This document shows, piece by piece, positions 1 through 6,393 of a stretch of 38,134 bases of DNA (position 1 is its first letter; the number at the start of each line of letters is the position of its first letter). This DNA is from Chloroflexi bacterium HGW-Chloroflexi-9 (GTDB lineage: Bacteria > Chloroflexota > Dehalococcoidia > UBA2979): the NCBI GenBank assembly GCA_002840675.1, contig PHBR01000006.1, positions 1 through 38,134 on the forward strand, in the 5' to 3' direction. The notes beneath the pieces were generated by a model. The model worked only from the letters and a program-made list of their open reading frames with translations, searched no databases and had not been told where the DNA came from. Both the position numbers and the translations under genes were made by a program.

Positions 1-54
1 GACGTCGCCCGGTCCATGTGGCTCGACGACGGCGCCCCGGGTGTCGGCCGCTAA
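1..54 (+). CDS. C-terminal tail of an upstream gene (partial)
   Basis: Frame 1 is open from the first base and ends at a TAA at 52-54, giving 17 residues ending in GAPGVGR. Nothing in so short a tail identifies the protein. The stop is followed 35 nt later by a perfect GC-rich hairpin, which is where a terminator for this gene would be expected. That placement is the main reason to treat it as real. The start lies outside the window. Confidence 0.3.
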   Translation, partial: DVARSMWLDDGAPGVGR

Positions 55-88
55 GCGACTTCGGTCGCTGGCCATTGCTCGGTATGAT

Positions 89-118
89 GAAGGGCGGGGA
101 GCATGCTCCCCGCCCTTC
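89..118. terminator. Perfect 15-bp palindrome, probable terminator
   Basis: Positions 89-103 are the exact reverse complement of 104-118 (arm GAAGGGCGGGGAGCA). No run of T follows, so if it terminates transcription it does so without a canonical U tract. It lies between the stop of the partial gene at 54 and the start at 145. A -10-like TATGAT sits directly before it at 83-88, so the hairpin could instead fall in the 5' leader of the next gene. Confidence 0.5.
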
Positions 119-144
119 TCGTTCCCGCCCGGACGGAGATACGG

Positions 145-507
145 ATGACCAAAGAACCAGAGATCTTGCACTGCGGGCAGATGCTGCAGCCCCAGGACGA
201 CTGCTGCGCGGGGACGACCACGTGCGAGTCTGCCGCCGCGTGGATCCACCAGGAGAGCGGCGTCGCGCTCTGCGAACTGCACGAGCGAAACGCGCGCACC
301 TTCGGTGGGCTGAAGTTCCGCGAGTGGACCGTGGGCCTGACGAAGGTTTCCTACCCGGAGGGCTGGACCCATGTCGACGATGGCTCGCCGCTGACCGTCG
401 ATGAGCCCGCCCCGGCTGCGGCCACCCCGCGTCCATCCGTGGGGGGCGCCGCGATCCTCGAGGTCCCCGCCGCGCCGAACCACCCGAGCGGCCTGATCCT
501 GCCGTAA
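145..507 (+). CDS. Small Cys-rich hypothetical protein
   Basis: This gene encodes 120 residues of unknown function. The ATG at 145 is preceded by GGAG at 135-138, six bases away, and is preferred over an in-frame upstream ATG that lies inside the palindrome. The N-terminal third holds H9, C10, C20, C21, C27, C43 and H46, a spacing compatible with a small zinc-binding or disulfide-linked fold. The C-terminal third is Pro/Ala-rich and low in complexity, ending in a short hydrophobic tail. No signal peptide or membrane segment is visible, so it is probably cytoplasmic. It stands alone between the hairpin at 89-118 and the convergent tRNA gene. I do not recognise the family. Confidence 0.6.
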   Translation: MTKEPEILHCGQMLQPQDDCCAGTTTCESAAAWIHQESGVALCELHERNARTFGGLKFREWTVGLTKVSYPEGWTHVDDGSPLTVDEPAPAAATPRPSVGGAAILEVPAAPNHPSGLILP

Positions 508-554
508 GGCGCGCGCCTCAGGGTGCCGGCGGGAACGTGGGAGTGGTGGGGTTG

Positions 555-630
555 TGGTGCCCTCGGGACGATTCGAACGTCCGACCGGCGGATTAGAAGG
601 CCGCTGCTCTATCCCCTGAGCTACGAGGGC
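555..630 (-). tRNA. tRNA-Arg (anticodon UCU), CCA encoded
   Basis: On the minus strand the 73-nt body folds as a full cloverleaf. There is a perfect 7-bp acceptor stem (GCCCTCG/CGAGGGC), D stem GCTC/GAGC, anticodon loop CTTCTAA with anticodon TCT (plus-strand 595-597), a 5-nt variable loop, T stem GGACG/CGTCC with loop TTCGAAT, and discriminator A. A 3' CCA is encoded at 555-557. The anticodon stem has a C-U mismatch at the pair closing the loop (31-39), which is unusual. The 5' half (tRNA positions 1-39, plus one flanking base) is exactly duplicated near 4602-4641, so this gene appears to be an integration target. Confidence 0.93.
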
Positions 631-631
631 G
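592..631. repeat. Left copy of 40-bp direct repeat (att-like)
   Basis: This copy runs from the anticodon-loop side of tRNA-Arg to one base beyond its 5' end. It is identical to 4602-4641. The bases flanking the repeat differ (591 G versus 4601 C; 632 C versus 4642 T), so the identity stops sharply at both sides. Confidence 0.85.
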
Positions 632-740
632 CACGCCCAGTCTACTCAACGGGCGCGTGGGGGCGATTGCTGGCGGTACGGCGGCACGTCTCGGCTGGTG
701 CACGCAGCTCATTCCGACATCGGAGGCAGATGTGTAGGGA

Positions 741-2069
741 CTACGGGCGCGCCAACGCGCGATACAGATGGCTCATGCGGGTGGCGACGGTTGGCCAAGT
801 CAGACGGGCGCCGAGGGAGCCGGCATTCCGCTCGAACTCGGCCTTGAGGCTCGGGCTATCAAGCACACTGCTCACCGCGCTCGCCAGTTCGCTCGCGCTG
901 CGGAACCCAACCAGGATGCCCCGGCGATCCCCCAGTGCTTCAACCGCGTGTGCGTAGGCCGTCGACACGATCGCCTTCCCGGCGCCGAGCGCATAAGACA
1001 GGGTACCACTGGTGATCTGATCGGGGTCGAGATAGGGCGTGACATAGACGTCGCTGGCGTGCAGGTAGTCGAGGATCTCCGCCTGGCTCAGGTAACGATC
1101 CACGAACTGCACCTGCGCCCCGAGCCCGCGCGCCTCAACGAGGTCATTGAGTGACCTTCGATAGGCATCCTCCGTCTTCCGTGTGAGGTCCGGGTGAGTC
1201 TTCCCGAGCACGAGGTAGACCGCGGTCGGGTGGGCGCGGACGACGTCGGCCATCGCCTCGATCATGTACTCAATGCCCTTGCGCGGATCGACGAAACCAA
1301 AGGTCGAGATCACGCTGCGCCCATGCAACTCAAGGCGTGCCTTCATCGCCTCCCGATCGGCGTGGGTGACGGGCGGCGCACCGTGCGGGATCACGTGGAG
1401 CGTGCTGGGATCGAGGCCGTAGGTCTGCTCCAGAATCTCGCCAGCACGCTTGGTCATGACCACCACCGCGTCACTCCGACGGCCAAGCCGACGTACGGCG
1501 TTGAAGACGGTCGAGGAGGGCGCGGGGAGGACGGTGTGGAACGTCGTGATCAGCGGCTTCCGGAGTCTCTCCAGGAACGGCGTGAGATAGTCGTCGAACT
1601 GCTCACCCCATATCCCATAGAGGCCGAATTCGTGCTGCACTGCGACGATGTCGACGTCCGCGGCATTGAGATCCACGGCTGCGCGCTCGTAGGCAGCTGG
1701 GTCACCCTGACGGATCCGCCAACGCACCTCGGGCCGAGCGGCCAGCTCCGGTTCTTCATCGTCGATCGCCGCCCAGCTGACGCGGATCGCGGGGTCGACA
1801 TCGGCCAGAGCATTCGCGAGGTCTGACGTGAACGTGGCGATGCCGCATTCGCGCGGCTCGTGCGTGGAGACCATCGCGACGCTGAGCTGGCCGGGAGAGC
1901 GTGCGCCGACAGTGGATTCAGACGGACAACTCTGAATCGCGGAACCGACGAGGTTGCGCGCATTCGTGTGCGCGGGCCGCGGGGCAGCACTTCCGGGGGC
2001 CTCGGCTTGCTGGGCTGCAAGGGATTCGATGATGTCACCCGCTTCTGCGCGCCGGTAACGACCGAGCAT
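741..2069 (-). CDS. GT4 family glycosyltransferase
   Basis: This is a GT-B fold glycosyltransferase of 442 residues that should transfer a nucleotide-activated sugar, probably mannose given the GH130 gene nearby. The N-terminal Rossmann half begins around residue 62 with VAMVSTHEPRECGIATFT. The RECGIA motif is typical of GT4 enzymes encoded beside GH130 genes. The linker VIPHGAPP leads into the C-terminal donor-binding half, with FGFVDPRKGIEYMIEA, LVLGKTHPDL, and the YLDPDQITSGTLSYALGAGKAIVSTAY segment carrying the nucleotide-sugar contacts. The first ~60 residues are low in similarity value and the true start may be further in (a Met begins MVSTHEP). It lies 9 nt downstream of the six-hairpin gene and was probably cotranscribed with it. 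Acceptor and linkage are unknown. Confidence 0.85.
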   Translation of the reverse strand: MLGRYRRAEAGDIIESLAAQQAEAPGSAAPRPAHTNARNLVGSAIQSCPSESTVGARSPGQLSVAMVSTHEPRECGIATFTSDLANALADVDPAIRVSWAAIDDEEPELAARPEVRWRIRQGDPAAYERAAVDLNAADVDIVAVQHEFGLYGIWGEQFDDYLTPFLERLRKPLITTFHTVLPAPSSTVFNAVRRLGRRSDAVVVMTKRAGEILEQTYGLDPSTLHVIPHGAPPVTHADREAMKARLELHGRSVISTFGFVDPRKGIEYMIEAMADVVRAHPTAVYLVLGKTHPDLTRKTEDAYRRSLNDLVEARGLGAQVQFVDRYLSQAEILDYLHASDVYVTPYLDPDQITSGTLSYALGAGKAIVSTAYAHAVEALGDRRGILVGFRSASELASAVSSVLDSPSLKAEFERNAGSLGARLTWPTVATRMSHLYRALARP

Positions 2070-2078
2070 CTCGAAGCG

Positions 2079-3191
2079 TCATGCGAGTGCCGTCACAGCC
2101 GCATCACCGGACGTCGGCATGCGGGCCATCCTTGTCTCGATTCGAGGCCAGCGGCTCGATGTGAGCGGCGGCGAGTCCCACGGCAGGACGTCGAGGAATG
2201 CGAGCGCACCTTCAATATTGGATTCCGCACCCGAGTTCACGCTCACTCGATCGCCGTCGATGCCGTCCGCGACGAGTCCGCGGGTGCGGTCATAGACCGA
2301 ACGGCCCGCCGCGTTCCGACCGTCGAACCACGCCCGGGCGGCGGCGGCATGCTCGATGTAACGGTGATCGGAGGTCGCGGCCGCCACAGCCTCCAACCCC
2401 GCAATCACGCTACTCACGTCGAACGCCAATGAGCGCGCTCCGCCAAAGGCCCGCAGCACCACCGGGACCAGGAGCTCATCCGCACTCTGCGCAGCCACCT
2501 GAATCAGATCGTTCCGTCCGAAGGCGCGCCCGATGCGAGCGAGCGCGGCCTCCTGCAGGTGACCCCAGAGGTGAACCTCATCGCTGCCGGCCCGGTCTGG
2601 GAGGATGCCCTCGACCGCGGTACCGGCGAGCTCCTCGGCCCAGGCCAGGGCCAGGGCGCCCGCTGATGAGTCAGCAGTTGCCTGCCAGTACTCGAACACG
2701 GCGATGGCTCGAAGCGCGCGCACGTCGAGATGTGGCGTGGGAGCGGAGAGCGCCGGCAAGCCGGCCTCGAATGCATCGACGTAGGCGGGCCGGTCGAACA
2801 CGCCGACGCCGTAGGCGAGGGCGTGCATTGCGCGGGCCTGCCAGGGGTCACCTCCCGGGTATGAGGTTGTGGTGTCGAGCTGTCGCTCCCCGTTCCATGT
2901 CGCGATGAAGTTCACGAAGGCGCCGCCCTCGACCTGCATCGCACGGGTGAAGGCCAGCAGCCCCTCGGCTGTCTCCCGCGCCCAGGCCGAACCATGACGC
3001 CGCCAGATCCCGGCGTACACGATGGCGGCGCGGGCGGCGTCATCCACGCAGGCAACGCCCTCGTAGCCGGACTCTGCAGCTTCGCGGACCTCGAACGTCT
3101 CGCCCGAAGGGTGCGCGTACGTCGCGATCGCGATCACGCCTGGTCCCAGCGCGGGCACGGGCCTGAGTAGTCGGTTCAGCTGGCGGATCAC
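2079..3191 (-). CDS. Six-hairpin glycosidase-like protein
   Basis: This gene encodes 370 residues from a GTG start. The sequence has regularly spaced helical repeats rich in Ala, Trp and acidic residues (VDDAARAAIVYAGIW, WQARAMHALAYG, HLWGHLQEAALARIG, GAESNIEGALAFL), resembling (alpha/alpha)6 toroid enzymes such as unsaturated glycosidases and GlcNAc 2-epimerase-like proteins. The conserved VDDAARA, TWNGE, YPGGDPWQARAM and GAESNIEGALA segments contain acidic and aromatic residues suited to sugar binding. I cannot name catalytic residues. There is no signal peptide, so it is probably cytoplasmic. It sits directly upstream of the GT4 gene and divergent from GH130, which suggests a role in making or remodelling a mannose-containing glycan. 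Confidence 0.65.
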   Translation of the reverse strand: MIRQLNRLLRPVPALGPGVIAIATYAHPSGETFEVREAAESGYEGVACVDDAARAAIVYAGIWRRHGSAWARETAEGLLAFTRAMQVEGGAFVNFIATWNGERQLDTTTSYPGGDPWQARAMHALAYGVGVFDRPAYVDAFEAGLPALSAPTPHLDVRALRAIAVFEYWQATADSSAGALALAWAEELAGTAVEGILPDRAGSDEVHLWGHLQEAALARIGRAFGRNDLIQVAAQSADELLVPVVLRAFGGARSLAFDVSSVIAGLEAVAAATSDHRYIEHAAAARAWFDGRNAAGRSVYDRTRGLVADGIDGDRVSVNSGAESNIEGALAFLDVLPWDSPPLTSSRWPRIETRMARMPTSGDAAVTALA

Positions 3192-3257
3192 CCGGGCTCA
3201 ACCATGGACGCCGGGCTCAGCCAAGCGATGCGCGGCCCCGGGGCGCGGTACGGAAGG

Positions 3258-3297
3258 GATTACAGTGAGGATCCCGTGGCGACAGCTGCGTGTAATC
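3258..3297. promoter_or_regulatory. Symmetric divergent promoter region with inverted repeat
   Basis: GATTACA at 3258-3264 is mirrored by TGTAATC at 3291-3297 with 26 nt between, inside the 137-bp gap between the divergent six-hairpin and GH130 genes. Each arm reads TGTAAT, five of six matches to the TATAAT -10 box, in the direction of the gene it faces. The arms may be back-to-back -10 elements or two half-sites of one operator. No good -35 boxes are seen. Confidence 0.35.
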
Positions 3298-3328
3298 GAG
3301 GTCATCGTCATCTTCGGAAGGTAACACC

Positions 3329-4330
3329 TTGACCAGCTCATCCCCACGGCGGGAAGCGCGCCCGGGACAATCCAGATTCAGCGAACTCTTCATCCGGCAC
3401 GAACAGAACCCGATCCTCGAGGCGGGGCGATGGCCATATCCGGCCCACAGCGTGTTCAACCCGGGTGCGGTCCGGCTCCCCTCCGGGGAGCGCCTGCTCC
3501 TGGTGCGCGTCGAGGACCGGCGCGGCGCTTCTCACTTCGCGACCGCACGCAGCGCGGACGGCGTTTCGGACTGGGTGATCGACCCCGAGCCAGCCCTGAT
3601 GCCTCGTCCCGAGGATCACCCGGAGGAGTTGTGGGGTATCGAGGATCCTCGGATCGTCTGGCTCGATGAGATCCAGCGATACGCCGTCACCTACACAGCG
3701 TTCTCTCGCAATGGCCCGCTCGTCGCTCTTGCGCTGACCGAGGACTTCCGCGAGTTCGAGCGGCGCGGCCCAATCACCCCGCCCGAGGACAAGGATGCCG
3801 CGCTGTTCCCGTATCGGATCGGAGGACGGTGGGTGCTGATCCATCGACCGGTCGCCAGCCACGGTTCGTCGAAGGCGAACATGTGGCTGTCGTTCTCGCC
3901 CGATCTGAAGCACTGGGGCGACCACATGATGCTGATGGAGGCTCGGGATGGTTCCTACTGGGATGCCGGCAAGATCGGCCTCTCGCCTCCGCCGGTGGCG
4001 ACGTCCGAGGGCTGGCTGATCCTGTACCACGGCGTGAGACACACGGCCTCCGGCGCGCTCTATCGGATGGGCCTCGCGTTGTTGGACCTGGAGGATCCTC
4101 GAGTGGTCGTGGCCCGCGGTGAAGACTGGGTGTTCGGTCCCTCCGCCAGTTACGAGGTGTCAGGCGACGTCCCGAACGTGGTCTTCTCCTGCGGTACGGT
4201 CGTCGATGAGTCGGGCCAGATGCAGATGTATTACGGCGCGGCGGATACGTCGATCGGAGTCGCCACTGCTAATGTCTCGGATCTGCTCCAGTGGCTGCGG
4301 TCGCAGCGCACTCCACGGAGTCCATCGTGA
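3329..4330 (+). CDS. GH130 family beta-mannoside phosphorylase / mannosidase
   Basis: This is a five-bladed beta-propeller GH130 enzyme of 333 residues. Family members phosphorolyse or hydrolyse beta-mannosides. Blade motifs run in order: NPILEA near residue 30, VFNPGAVRL, LLLVRVEDRRG, WGIEDPRIVWL (the Asp in EDPRI is the family catalytic acid), YTAFSRNGP, PPEDKDAALFP, GKIGLSPPP, GWLILYHGVRH, GDVPNVVFSCG and MYYGAADTSIGVA. The start is the TTG at 3329, with GGAAGG at 3316-3321 seven bases upstream. No signal peptide is present, so it acts in the cytoplasm. With the GT4 gene it suggests synthesis and recycling of a mannosylated product. The sequence alone does not decide between phosphorylase and hydrolase. 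Confidence 0.9.
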   Translation: MTSSSPRREARPGQSRFSELFIRHEQNPILEAGRWPYPAHSVFNPGAVRLPSGERLLLVRVEDRRGASHFATARSADGVSDWVIDPEPALMPRPEDHPEELWGIEDPRIVWLDEIQRYAVTYTAFSRNGPLVALALTEDFREFERRGPITPPEDKDAALFPYRIGGRWVLIHRPVASHGSSKANMWLSFSPDLKHWGDHMMLMEARDGSYWDAGKIGLSPPPVATSEGWLILYHGVRHTASGALYRMGLALLDLEDPRVVVARGEDWVFGPSASYEVSGDVPNVVFSCGTVVDESGQMQMYYGAADTSIGVATANVSDLLQWLRSQRTPRSPS

Positions 4331-4332
4331 GG

Positions 4333-4361
4333 TCCGTGACCTCGGCCGCCGAGGTCACGGA
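4333..4361. terminator. 13-bp perfect hairpin after GH130 gene
   Basis: TCCGTGACCTCGG (4333-4345) pairs exactly with CCGAGGTCACGGA (4349-4361) around a 3-nt loop, beginning 2 nt after the GH130 stop. No T run follows. Position and stability make it the likely transcript end. Confidence 0.6.
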
Positions 4362-4705
4362 GCGGCCCTGGGGCGCCCACCGAGTCCCTCGAGGAGTGCT
4401 TGATCGATCGCATCCAAGAGCGTGTCGGGCATTTCACGCGCATCCTAGCGACAGCAGGAGCGAACTCAGGGGCGCGTCTGTTAGACATGCCGCTCTGGTA
4501 GTGCCGGTAATCGCCCGTTCTGGACTGATGAAGGGGGCCCAGACCCTCGGTGGCATGCGGCTCATCGGGGAGCGCAAAGCGGACGTTCCCGCGGAGCCGA
4601 CATTAGAAGGCCGCTGCTCTATCCCCTGAGCTACGAGGGCGTACCTCGATCTTAGCCGTTGGCCCGGCGCACGCGACCCGCGCCGACCTCACGGCGCACA
4701 GATAG
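4362..4705. other. Gene-poor right end of the island
   Basis: No convincing coding frame is seen across this stretch. It holds the orphan half-tRNA at 4602-4641 and otherwise nothing recognisable. In particular there is no integrase remnant, complete tRNA or repeat array. The bases left of the half-tRNA (4570-4601) do not restore a T arm or an acceptor strand. Confidence 0.5.
4602..4641 (-). repeat. Right copy of 40-bp repeat: orphan 5' half of tRNA-Arg
   Basis: This copy is identical to 592-631. Read on the minus strand it gives tRNA-Arg(UCU) from the 5' end through the D arm and anticodon to position 39, then diverges, lacking the T arm and 3' acceptor strand. It cannot make a tRNA. Under the integration model it is the displaced original 5' half, and the bases to its right (4642 onward, with a -10-like TAAGAT on the minus strand) would be the original tRNA promoter region. 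Confidence 0.85.
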
Positions 4706-4731
4706 AAGGGGCGGCCCCGCGGCCGCCCCTT
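4706..4731. terminator. GC-rich hairpin terminator for the exported-protein gene
   Basis: AAGGGGCGGCC (4706-4716) pairs with GGCCGCCCCTT (4721-4731) around CCGC: 11 bp, perfect. It lies 25 nt past the stop of the minus-strand gene that ends at 4756. No long T run follows on either strand. Confidence 0.65.
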
Positions 4732-4755
4732 CGTCGTAGCGTGTCGGCTCGGGCG

Positions 4756-5646
4756 CTAGGCGCGACGGCGGGCGAAGCGTAGGCCGAGGCCACCGAGGGC
4801 GATCGTCGCAAGCACGGTGCCCGCAAGGAGCGCGTCGGTGCCGGTGCGGTCCGCCTCGGTGGTGGCGGAAATGCCGGTGTTGGCCGGTGCCGGTGCGACC
4901 GTAGCCTCCGCCGTGACGACATTCACGAGGATGGCGTAGGCGCCCTCCTTCGTGAACTCGAAGGCCAGCTGGCCGGGGGCGGGGCTCGGAAGCATCTTGA
5001 CCGGCTCGAAGATCCCGCCGTTCGGGTCGACGAAGTAGACGGAGAGGCGGCTGAGGTCGCCGCCGGCCTGCGCCAGAGTCTCCGGCAGGACGTTCAGGAT
5101 GCCGGTGGCCGGCTCGGGGAGTTCGGTCCCGGTCTGCAGGAACGCCCCCTGCTGCACCTGAAGCATGGCGCTGGAACTCATGACGAACATCTGCCCGGCG
5201 TTGGATGCGCTGCCGCCGAACGACACCGTGAAGACGTACGCGAGTTCAACAGTCTCGCCGTCTAGCACGGTGGAGGTGCTCCCTGTGAGGTCGGCCGTCC
5301 CGCCCAGCAGGTTCGACACGAAGTCGGTGACGGCGAGCGTCGCGGTATCGGCCTCCGCGCTCGCACTTGCAGGTGTCGTCGTTACGGTGAGGCTGATGGT
5401 GGTAACGGCAGAGCCCGGCGGGAGGACGACGGTGGCGAGGCCGCCGGGCGTGGTCACGATGGTCTCAGTGTCCCCGTTCACGACGACCGTCACGGTGACG
5501 ATGGCGGGTGGGGGTGGTGGAGGCGTCCCGGCGGTCTGGGCCAGGGCGGGGCTGAACGAGCCCGGCAGTAGCGCGACCGCACCGAGCATTAACGCGACCA
5601 GTCCAACGGCGATCACGCCGCGAGAAGCACTCAACCGACCGAACAT
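4756..5646 (-). CDS. Exported protein with C-terminal membrane anchor
   Basis: This gene encodes 296 residues. The ATG at 5646 is preceded by GGGAG at seven-base spacing, and an N-terminal signal peptide follows (positive MFGRLSASR, hydrophobic VIAVGLVALMLGAVALL, cleavage after SPALAQ). The mature part starts with a Pro run and a Val/Thr-rich segment (residues ~45-110) like beta-sandwich surface domains. The C-terminus has PANTG, a 17-residue spacer, a hydrophobic segment (LLAGTVLATIALGGLGL) and the basic end RFARRRA. This resembles a sortase or exosortase-type anchoring tail but is not a canonical LPXTG. Function is unknown; it is probably a cell-surface or S-layer-associated protein. The reading frame is open further upstream to 5865, but that part is out of place before a signal peptide and would overlap the divergent gene. 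Confidence 0.7.
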   Translation of the reverse strand: MFGRLSASRGVIAVGLVALMLGAVALLPGSFSPALAQTAGTPPPPPPAIVTVTVVVNGDTETIVTTPGGLATVVLPPGSAVTTISLTVTTTPASASAEADTATLAVTDFVSNLLGGTADLTGSTSTVLDGETVELAYVFTVSFGGSASNAGQMFVMSSSAMLQVQQGAFLQTGTELPEPATGILNVLPETLAQAGGDLSRLSVYFVDPNGGIFEPVKMLPSPAPGQLAFEFTKEGAYAILVNVVTAEATVAPAPANTGISATTEADRTGTDALLAGTVLATIALGGLGLRFARRRA

Positions 5647-5806
5647 ACGGCTACTCCCTGTAGCGCCCCCAGCATCAGACCGGACTATACAGAACCTGAG
5701 CGCTCGCGTGCCACACATCGAGGCCGCCGCCAGGCCGTGCCGTCGCAGGCCGCTCGGAATGTCGCACGCTTCGAAGGGCCTCGCCGCGGAGTATCCTGAG
5801 GCGCGG

Positions 5807-5851
5807 ATGCGGCGCACCGGCGCGCCCCCAGACCAGGCGGTCACTGGATGA
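5807..5851 (+). CDS. Possible 14-codon upstream ORF coupled to the phosphatase gene
   Basis: ATG at 5807 opens a 14-residue frame (MRRTGAPPDQAVTG) whose TGA overlaps the phosphatase ATG as ATGA at 5848-5851. A -10-like TATCCT lies at 5792-5797, nine bases before this ATG. The phosphatase start has no Shine-Dalgarno of its own, so coupled translation is plausible. The peptide could also be chance. Confidence 0.25.
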   Translation: MRRTGAPPDQAVTG

Positions 5852-6393
5852 GCCTCTTCGAGCAACTCCGGTCAGTCCTCGGCGGAAGTCGCCAGGTGAC
5901 GCCTCCTTCGCGCGTGGACCAGGTCGCGCCGTGGCTCTTCATCGGTCCGGAACTGAGTGCGACTCAGTACGCCGACCTCCGTGCTCGCGGTATCACCCAT
6001 GTGGTGGATCTTCGGCTCGAAGGCTCGGACGATCCGGCCACGCTCGACCTCATGGGGCTGCGTTGGCGACGGGTGCCGATCGCTGACCGCGAGGCGCCGA
6101 CCGATGTGCAACTGGCGGAACTCATCCAGTGGCTCGACCGCGAGGCCGACCACGCCCCTGACCCGGCGCTCTATCTGCACTGCCAGGCCGGACTGGGGCG
6201 CACGCCCACCGTGGCGGTCGCACTGCTGATGCAGCATGACCTTTCCCTCCAGGAGGCGCATCGTCTGGTGGTGGCCGCCCGACCCGAGGCGCAGCCGACG
6301 AGCCGGCAACTGGCGTGGTTGCAGGCGCTAGAGGCGCAGCGACGCGGGCCACCTCGGGGCGCTGCGCCTCCGCACCAGGCCCCCCCGCACTAG
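5848..6393 (+). CDS. Dual-specificity protein phosphatase family protein
   Basis: This is a Cys-based phosphatase of 181 residues. The signature loop H111-C112-QAGLG-R118-T fits HCx5R(S/T), with C112 the nucleophile and R118 the phosphate-binding residue. D80 in PIADREAP is the likely general acid. The fold order (APWLFIGPELSA, GITHVVDLR, general-acid loop, P-loop, helical C-terminus) matches compact DSPs. The last ~20 residues are Pro/Arg-rich. Substrate could be phospho-Ser/Thr/Tyr or a non-protein phosphate. It is cytoplasmic by lack of signal. Its stop overlaps the stop of the convergent DUF2723 gene in the palindrome CTAG (6390-6393). Confidence 0.88.
   Translation: MSLFEQLRSVLGGSRQVTPPSRVDQVAPWLFIGPELSATQYADLRARGITHVVDLRLEGSDDPATLDLMGLRWRRVPIADREAPTDVQLAELIQWLDREADHAPDPALYLHCQAGLGRTPTVAVALLMQHDLSLQEAHRLVVAARPEAQPTSRQLAWLQALEAQRRGPPRGAAPPHQAPPH

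Larger units (their letters stand above)
592..4641. mobile_element. Putative tRNA-Arg-targeted genomic island (~4 kb)
   Basis: An exact 40-bp direct repeat, 592-631 and 4602-4641, consists of the 5' half of tRNA-Arg(UCU) and delimits 4,010 bp. The intact tRNA lies at the left end and the orphan half-tRNA at the right end, the pattern left by site-specific integration into a tRNA gene. Cargo is three glycan genes: GT4, a six-hairpin glycosidase-like protein and GH130. The DNA between the repeats looks less GC-rich than the trp and fab regions (judged by eye). No integrase or transposase is present, so it would be a decayed element or one moved by an enzyme acting in trans. It is unusual that the repeat covers the 5' rather than the 3' half of the tRNA. 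Confidence 0.5.

Noticed and set aside
4602-4641. Second functional tRNA-Arg
   Set aside because: Only the 5' half is present. The T arm and 3' acceptor strand are absent.
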